A stretch of 39,455 bases of DNA. It comes from Myxococcus vastator. GTDB lineage: Bacteria > Myxococcota > Myxococcia > Myxococcales > Myxococcaceae. The stretch covers positions 1 to 39,455 of the forward strand of contig NZ_JAAIYB010000022.1 of the NCBI RefSeq assembly GCF_010894475.1, read 5' to 3'. Below, piece after piece: positions 32,375 through 39,455 of the stretch. The translations under genes and the position numbers were made by a program. Below the pieces are notes generated by a model. The model did no database searches. It worked only from the letters and a program-made list of their open reading frames with translations, and was not told the DNA's origin. Numbering within the stretch: position 1 is the stretch's first letter; each line of letters begins with the position of its first letter.

Positions 32375-34096
32375 ATGTCCTTCATCGGTTGGTCGCAAAT
32401 CCTGCTGTTCTTCGTCCTGGTGCTGGCGGTGACGAAGCCGCTGGGCGCCTATCTCTTCCGCGTCCTCGAAGGAGACGCGCGCCCGCTACCCCGCGTGCTG
32501 GGGCCCGTGGAGCGCCTGCTGCTGCGCCTGTGTGGCGCGGCGGACCGGCGTGAACAGACGTGGGTGGCCTACGCGGGCTCGCTGCTGACGTTCAGCTTCT
32601 TCTCCGTCCTCATCGTCTACGGCCTCCAGCGCGCGCAGCACCTGTTGCCGCTCAATCCCCAGGGGATGGCGGCGGTGGAGCCGGCGCTGGCGTTCAACAC
32701 CGCCGTCAGCTTCACCACCAACACCAACTGGCAGGCGTATGGCGGGGAGTCCTCGCTCAGCTACTTCACGCAGATGGTGGGCCTGGCGTGGCAGAACTTC
32801 GTCTCCGCCGCCGCGGGCATCAGCGTGGCCCTGGCGCTGGCGCGTGGCTTCACCCGCCGGCCCGGCCCGGACGGACAGAAGACGCTGGGGAACTTCTGGG
32901 TGGATGTGATGAACGTCACCCTCTACGTGTTGCTGCCGCTGTGTCTGCTCTACGCGCTCTTCCTGGTGTCGCAGGGCGTGCTCCAGAGCTTCGCGCCCTC
33001 CCTGCGGCTCACGACGCTGGAGGGCGCGAGCCAGACGCTGGCGCAGGGGCCGGTGGCCTCGCAGGAGGCCATCAAGATGCTGGGCACCAACGGCGGCGGG
33101 TTCTTCAACGCCAACAGCGCCCACCCCTTCGAGAACCCCACGCCCTTCACCAACCTGGTGCAGATGGTGTCCATCTTCTCCATCCCCGCGGCCCTCACGT
33201 ACACCTACGGGAAGATGGCGGGTGACACCCGGCAGGGCTGGGCCCTGCTCGCGGCGATGTCCGTGCTCTTCCTCGCGGGCGTGGCGGCGGTGTACGCGGC
33301 GGAGGCCCAGGGCAACCCCGCCATCGCCGCCGCCGGGCAGGTGGCGCAGGCGGGGAACATGGAGGGCAAGGAGACGCGCTTCGGCATCACCGCCTCCGCG
33401 CTCTTCGCCGCCATCACCACCGCGGCCTCGTGCGGCGCGGTGATTGCCATGCACGACAGCTTCACGCCCCTGGGCGGCCTGGTGCCCCTGGTCAACATGC
33501 AGCTGGGCGAGGTCGTCTTCGGCGGCGTGGGCGCGGGCCTCTACGGCATCCTCGTCATGGTGGTGCTCAGCGTCTTCATCGCCGGGCTGATGGTGGGCCG
33601 CACGCCCGAGTACCTCGGCAAGAAAATCGAGGCGCGGGAGATGAAGCTCGCCATGTTGTACGTGCTCGTCTTTCCGCTCTTCACGCTGGGCTTCAGCGGG
33701 CTGGCGGCGGTGCTGCCGCAGGGCGTGTCCTCGCTCAACAACGCGGGGCCGCATGGCCTGTCGGAAATCCTCTATGCGTACACCAGCGGCACGGCGAACA
33801 ACGGCAGCGCCTTCGCGGGCCTCAACGCCAACACGCCCTTCTGGAACCTCACCCTGGCCCTGGCGATGCTCGGCGGGCGCTTCCTGATGATGGTGCCCGC
33901 GCTGGCCATCGCCGGCTCCATGGTGGGCAAGAAGGTGTCGCCAGCGGGCCCGGGCACCTTCCCCACGCACGGCGTGCTCTTCACCGGTCTGCTGGTGAGC
34001 GTGATTGTCATCGTCGGCGCGCTCACGTTCTTCCCCGCCCTCTCGCTGAGCCCCATCGTCGAGCACTTCCTCGCTGGGGCCGGAAAGGTCTACTGA
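32375..34096 (+). CDS. kdpA: KdpA, potassium channel-like subunit
   Basis: A 573-aa inner-membrane protein (E. coli KdpA is 557 aa) with about ten helices. The four selectivity-filter regions are visible: [50 protein letters not shown]-region, and [21 protein letters not shown]-region. It binds K+ from the periplasm and passes it through the KdpA-KdpB tunnel. The ribosome site is weak and translation may be coupled to kdpF. kdpB begins one base after its stop. Confidence 0.95.
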   Translation: MSFIGWSQILLFFVLVLAVTKPLGAYLFRVLEGDARPLPRVLGPVERLLLRLCGAADRREQTWVAYAGSLLTFSFFSVLIVYGLQRAQHLLPLNPQGMAAVEPALAFNTAVSFTTNTNWQAYGGESSLSYFTQMVGLAWQNFVSAAAGISVALALARGFTRRPGPDGQKTLGNFWVDVMNVTLYVLLPLCLLYALFLVSQGVLQSFAPSLRLTTLEGASQTLAQGPVASQEAIKMLGTNGGGFFNANSAHPFENPTPFTNLVQMVSIFSIPAALTYTYGKMAGDTRQGWALLAAMSVLFLAGVAAVYAAEAQGNPAIAAAGQVAQAGNMEGKETRFGITASALFAAITTAASCGAVIAMHDSFTPLGGLVPLVNMQLGEVVFGGVGAGLYGILVMVVLSVFIAGLMVGRTPEYLGKKIEAREMKLAMLYVLVFPLFTLGFSGLAAVLPQGVSSLNNAGPHGLSEILYAYTSGTANNGSAFAGLNANTPFWNLTLALAMLGGRFLMMVPALAIAGSMVGKKVSPAGPGTFPTHGVLFTGLLVSVIVIVGALTFFPALSLSPIVEHFLAGAGKVY

Positions 34097-34097
34097 G

Positions 34098-36158
<2,061 letters not shown>

Positions 36159-36172
36159 AAGGACGCATCCCC

Positions 36173-37702
36173 ATGTTCTCCACACTCCTCACGGCCCTGC
36201 GCGCGTGCGTCGTCACGCTGGTAATCACGGGCCTGCTGTACCCGCTGGCCGTCACCGGGCTGGCGCAGCTCCTCTTTCCGGGGGAGGCCAACGGCTCGCT
36301 GGTGAAGGACGACCGCGGCCGGGTGGTGGGCAGCGCGCTCATCGGCCAGGGCTTCACCCGGGCGGGGTACTTCCATCCGCGTCCCTCCGCCGCGGGCGCG
36401 GGCTACGACGGCGCGGCGTCCTCGGGCAGCAACCTGGGGCCCACGTCGCTGAAGCTGAAGGCGCGCGCGGCGGCCGAGCTGGAAATCACCCTGCTGCTGC
36501 TCCAGTACGCCCACGAAGTGGAGGGGGTGGGGCCCGCGGACATCGGGCCGCCCGTCGGTGTGGACGCGCTGGTGCGCGAGGTGCCGGAGCGGCTGGCCCA
36601 CGTCGAGCTGTACACGGAGACGGAGGCGGAGCGCGGGCTGGTGGCGGCCTCCCGCGCGGGCGTCGAGGCCTATCTCAATGCGCCGGAGCCGGACCGGCGG
36701 CTCCGGTTGGCGCAGGCGGTGGATGCGACGAGGGCGGTCATGGACTCCAGCATCGCGCGGGCGCGCGCGGCTCGCGACGAAGCGACCGCCGTGCGCAGGA
36801 CAGCGCGCTTCATTGGAACGTTGCTCGCGGTGTCGGTGCTGACGGGCGTGGTGCTGTTCCTCGCCATCGCGCAGACGCGCATCTACCGGCCACTGGTGGC
36901 CATCCGCCGCGCGTTGAGCGCGTTCAAGTCAGGGCGGCGCGAATCCCGGGTGGTGCGCGCGGGGCCGCCAGAGCTCCAGGAGATTGGCGCGGAGTTCAAC
37001 GACATGGCGGAGACCGTCACCAGTCAGGACGCGCGGCAGCTCCAGTTCCTCGCGGGCGTGGCGCACGACCTGCGCACGCCGCTCAACGCGCTGAAGCTGT
37101 CGGCGCAGATGCTGCTGCGGGCCAAGACGGCGCCTCCGCCGGAGAAGGTGCGGGATTCGCTGGTGCGCATCTCCAACCAGGTGGACCGGCTGGAGCGCAT
37201 GGTGGGCGACCTGTTGGACAGGACGCGCATCGAGGCGGGGAACCTGGAGCTGCGGCTGGAGGAGTGCGATTTGCGCGGGCTGGTGGAGGAGGTGGTGGAG
37301 CTCCACCGGCCGTCCAGCGAGCAGCACCGGCTGGAGTACTCCGTGCCGGACTCGCCGGTGCCCTGGCGGTGTGATTCGACGCGGCTGTCGCAGGTGCTCA
37401 CCAACCTGGTGAGCAACGCCATCAAGTACTCGCCCGAGGGTGGGGTGGTGACGCTGCGGCTGGAGTCCTCGGAGCGCGAGGTGTCGGTGTCCGTGACGGA
37501 TGAAGGCGTGGGGATTCCACCCGGAGACCTGGACACCCTCTTCGAGCCCTTCAAGCGCAGCGGGGCCGCGGCGAAGGACATCCCAGGCGTGGGCCTGGGA
37601 CTCTCCGTGTCCCGCCGGATTGCCCGGGCGCACGGGGGGGACATCGAGGTGAAGAGCGACGTGGGCACCGGCTCCACGTTCCGGCTCCGCCTGCCGCGCT
37701 GA
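36173..37702 (+). CDS. Chimera: N-terminal half of KdpC fused to a sensor histidine kinase
   Basis: Residues 1-~99 are KdpC: membrane helix ([20 protein letters not shown]), [30 protein letters not shown] and [10 protein letters not shown]. KdpC is normally ~190 aa; the second half, including the DxxIxPxAA motif and the C-terminal domain, is absent. From about residue 104 ([17 protein letters not shown]) the sequence becomes a kinase: periplasmic helical sensor (~104-205), membrane helix (210-234), HAMP (235-290), phospho-acceptor His298 in VAHDLRTPL, and an ATPase domain with [15 protein letters not shown] and GVGLGLS. The kinase's own first helix is missing, and KdpC's helix takes its place with correct topology. 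No stop or frameshift interrupts it. ATG 36173 has an aagga site. Either a real fusion or a deletion product. Confidence 0.85.
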   Translation: MFSTLLTALRACVVTLVITGLLYPLAVTGLAQLLFPGEANGSLVKDDRGRVVGSALIGQGFTRAGYFHPRPSAAGAGYDGAASSGSNLGPTSLKLKARAAAELEITLLLLQYAHEVEGVGPADIGPPVGVDALVREVPERLAHVELYTETEAERGLVAASRAGVEAYLNAPEPDRRLRLAQAVDATRAVMDSSIARARAARDEATAVRRTARFIGTLLAVSVLTGVVLFLAIAQTRIYRPLVAIRRALSAFKSGRRESRVVRAGPPELQEIGAEFNDMAETVTSQDARQLQFLAGVAHDLRTPLNALKLSAQMLLRAKTAPPPEKVRDSLVRISNQVDRLERMVGDLLDRTRIEAGNLELRLEECDLRGLVEEVVELHRPSSEQHRLEYSVPDSPVPWRCDSTRLSQVLTNLVSNAIKYSPEGGVVTLRLESSEREVSVSVTDEGVGIPPGDLDTLFEPFKRSGAAAKDIPGVGLGLSVSRRIARAHGGDIEVKSDVGTGSTFRLRLPR

Positions 37703-37723
37703 GGTGGGCGCCCGGGGCTGTCC

Positions 37724-37748
37724 ACGCCCGGAGCGATGCTCCGAGCGT
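37724..37748. terminator. Hairpin between the kdp operon and the TPR lipoprotein
   Basis: ACGC-c-CGGAGC (37724-37734) pairs with GCTCCG-a-GCGT (37738-37748), an 11-position stem with one mismatch and a 3-nt loop. It sits between convergent genes ending at 37702 and 37799. No T-run. Confidence 0.5.
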
Positions 37749-37798
37749 GGTGCAACCGTGTCGGAAGCCGGAAGCCATCCTCCCGGCCCCGTGGGACG

Positions 37799-39277
37799 TC
37801 AGTGCGTCGGCGAGGCGACGCGGCCGCGGCCCGGCGGCGGCGGCCGTGCACCGGGCGGCTGTGCACCGGGCGGCGGCGCGGGCCGCACGCGCGCCATGCC
37901 GGCGTACGGGCCTGGCTGACGGCTGTCATCGCCGGTGCTCAGCAGCAGCGCGATGATGGAGCGGCCCTCCAGCGCCACCTCGCGGTGCTCCACCAGCTCG
38001 CGCATGGGCACGTCCGTCGAGCCGAGCAGCTCGCTCCCGTTCGGCCCGTCCACGTACACCTGGAAGCCGACCCGCCGGTCGTCGAAGGCATTGGCGACCG
38101 CGACGAACTCCGCGTCATACGCCGTGTAGATGCCGTCACGCCCGAGCGTCGTCAGGTGCATGCCATCCGGGTGGTGGACCTCGATGCGCAGCCGCGGGCG
38201 ATTCTCATGCGGGATGCTCATGGCCAGGTCCTTCACCAGCCCCGACATCCCACTCTTCCGCGCCATCTGGGTCACCCGGTTGGCCAGCCGCGTGAAGATG
38301 TCGTTCGAGGTGCCCACCCACGCTCGGCCATCTGGCCGGCCCGGCGTCACCAGCACCGAGCGCAGCACGACGCGGTAGGGTCGCAGCTGCACGCGCTCCA
38401 ACTGCTGGCTGGCGTAGCCGTCGTCCTGCCCCGTGCGCAGCGCGACGTGGTACGCGTCCGCCGCTCCATTCCAGTCCCGGACCGCGATGCGCTGGTCGGC
38501 GAGGGCCATGTGGCGCACGTACTCCTCCAGTGGCTGGGCCCGACCCCCCTGCCGCAGGCTCAGCGCGGCGCCGTAGCTCTGCTGCGCGCGTGCCCAGTCG
38601 TGCTGCGCCCGCGCGGCGTCACCCTCGCGCGACAGCCGCTCGACCTCCTCGGTGACGAAGTGCTCGTACTCCGCGGCGATGTTCTGCGCCCACGCCGACG
38701 CGGAGGCGTCCAGCCGCAGCACCAGCTGCGCCAGCTCGTGGGCCGCGATGAAGTTGCCCTCCTGCAGGTGCTGGTCCGCCCGGACGCGCCCCTGGGTGAT
38801 GATGATGCGCCGCGCGTCCTCCGCGTGCGCCTTCACCTCGGGCGCCGGGGACAGTTGCAGCGCCCGGTCCATCAGCGAGGCGGCCTCCGCGTACTGCCCC
38901 TGCTGCGCCTGCTCGACGGCCGTGTCCAGCTGAGACATCGCCACCTGCTGCGCCGCGTTCGCGCGGAACGAGGCAATCTCCGCGTTGCCCGGCTCCACCG
39001 ACAGCGCGAAGTCGGACTCGGCGAGCGCGCAGCCCCAGTCATTCACCTGCGCGCACGTCTGCGCCCGCTGCTGCGCATCCTGGAGCGCCTTGGTGCGGGC
39101 CTCGTCGAACTTGAGCTTGATTTCGGGACTGTCCGGCTCGCTGGCCAGCGCTTGCCGGTAGGACGCATACGCGGACTTCCAATCCCCCACAGCCGCGGCG
39201 CGGTCTCCCGTCTTTTCGTGCGCTGCGCACGCACTGAGGACCACGGCTGCGAACAACCCCAGAACCACTCGCTTCAT
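37799..39277 (-). CDS. TPR-repeat lipoprotein
   Basis: A 492-aa lipoprotein: signal peptide with lipobox VLSAC (Cys17). Residues about 25-320 are TPR-like helical pairs (GDWKSAYASYRQALASEPDS, NDWGCALAESDFALSVEPGN, GQYAEAASLMDRALQLSP and later copies). Residues about 320-460 are a strand-rich domain that I do not recognise, with a Pro/Gly/Arg-rich tail. Likely an outer-membrane scaffold protein facing the periplasm. The ATG at 39277 has a gggag site. Nothing else is encoded from 39278 to the window end except a hairpin. Confidence 0.75.
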   Translation of the reverse strand: MKRVVLGLFAAVVLSACAAHEKTGDRAAAVGDWKSAYASYRQALASEPDSPEIKLKFDEARTKALQDAQQRAQTCAQVNDWGCALAESDFALSVEPGNAEIASFRANAAQQVAMSQLDTAVEQAQQGQYAEAASLMDRALQLSPAPEVKAHAEDARRIIITQGRVRADQHLQEGNFIAAHELAQLVLRLDASASAWAQNIAAEYEHFVTEEVERLSREGDAARAQHDWARAQQSYGAALSLRQGGRAQPLEEYVRHMALADQRIAVRDWNGAADAYHVALRTGQDDGYASQQLERVQLRPYRVVLRSVLVTPGRPDGRAWVGTSNDIFTRLANRVTQMARKSGMSGLVKDLAMSIPHENRPRLRIEVHHPDGMHLTTLGRDGIYTAYDAEFVAVANAFDDRRVGFQVYVDGPNGSELLGSTDVPMRELVEHREVALEGRSIIALLLSTGDDSRQPGPYAGMARVRPAPPPGAQPPGARPPPPGRGRVASPTH

Positions 39278-39416
39278 GTCGTCGGACTCCCCTCGATATT
39301 CCGCCACGATAACCGACGCACCCAGGAGAAGCCGAACCCCCCATCCTGGGTCGGGAATGCCCCCGCGCGAGGCTCGCCGGAGCAGCCAGGCGCACCGGGG
39401 GCTCGCTCGGACCGGG

Positions 39417-39445
39417 GCGCCCCCTCTTGAAGAACGAGGGGGCGC
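39417..39445. terminator. Perfect 10-bp GC hairpin near the window end
   Basis: GCGCCCCCTC (39417-39426) and GAGGGGGCGC (39436-39445) are perfect arms around a 9-nt loop. It is terminator-like for a gene outside the window, without a T-run on either side inside the visible sequence. Confidence 0.5.
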
Positions 39446-39455
39446 TGGGGAGTGC

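Overview
The window is very GC-rich (about 70% by eye, strong G/C third-position bias), gene-dense, and uses many 4-bp ATGA/GTGA start-stop overlaps. A SitA-like polymorphic-toxin lipoprotein with a partner gene, several lipoproteins, and this composition point to a myxobacterium, most likely Myxococcaceae. This is inferred from gene content; no rRNA, tRNA or other taxonomic marker is present. I see no CRISPR array and no insertion sequence.

Layout: (1) 27-2029, lipoprotein toxin and probable immunity gene; 2181-3512, peptidoglycan-binding/C39-like cysteine peptidase; 3615-4130, HIT-like protein. (2) 4134-15669, the most interesting region. Three minus-strand genes (4134-8258) match, in family and in order, the Campylobacter jejuni enzymes that build the phosphoramidate (P-N) group of the capsular O-methyl phosphoramidate: L-glutamine kinase, gamma-glutamyl-CDP-amidate hydrolase and CTP:phosphoglutamine cytidylyltransferase. 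Upstream lies a six-gene minus-strand operon (9139-15669): ABC ATPase, ABC-2 permease, alpha-oxoamine synthase, minimal nucleotidyltransferase, GH13 sucrose-phosphorylase-like enzyme and a divergent NDP-kinase-like protein. An orphan plus-strand gene (8345-9133) sits between the two units. Together they look like an undescribed pathway for a phosphoramidate-bearing small molecule or glycoconjugate; the product cannot be read from the sequence.

(3) 15897-20371, a YhaN/YhaO (SbcC/SbcD-like) pair. (4) 20659-24556, a Gly-rich repeat lipoprotein, then an operon encoding a small protein, a histidine kinase, a DDxxD isoprenoid enzyme and a methyltransferase. (5) 24730-28444, a RhtA-type exporter, a diiron ferritin-like protein, a SAM methyltransferase, an alpha/beta hydrolase and a small STAS-like protein. 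(6) 28496-30811, a Cys-rich lipoprotein with a broken extra copy of its C-terminal module, and a molybdopterin oxidoreductase with its cytochrome b partner.

(7) 31063-37702, a potassium-uptake operon: outer-membrane barrel, 26-aa membrane peptide, KdpF, KdpA, KdpB, then a chimera in which the first half of KdpC is fused in frame to a sensor histidine kinase; the second half of KdpC is missing. (8) 37799-39277, a TPR lipoprotein. No gene-free stretch exceeds 300 bases; the larger gaps (15670-15896, 20372-20658, 29174-29445, 30812-31062) hold inverted repeats or a gene remnant described below.
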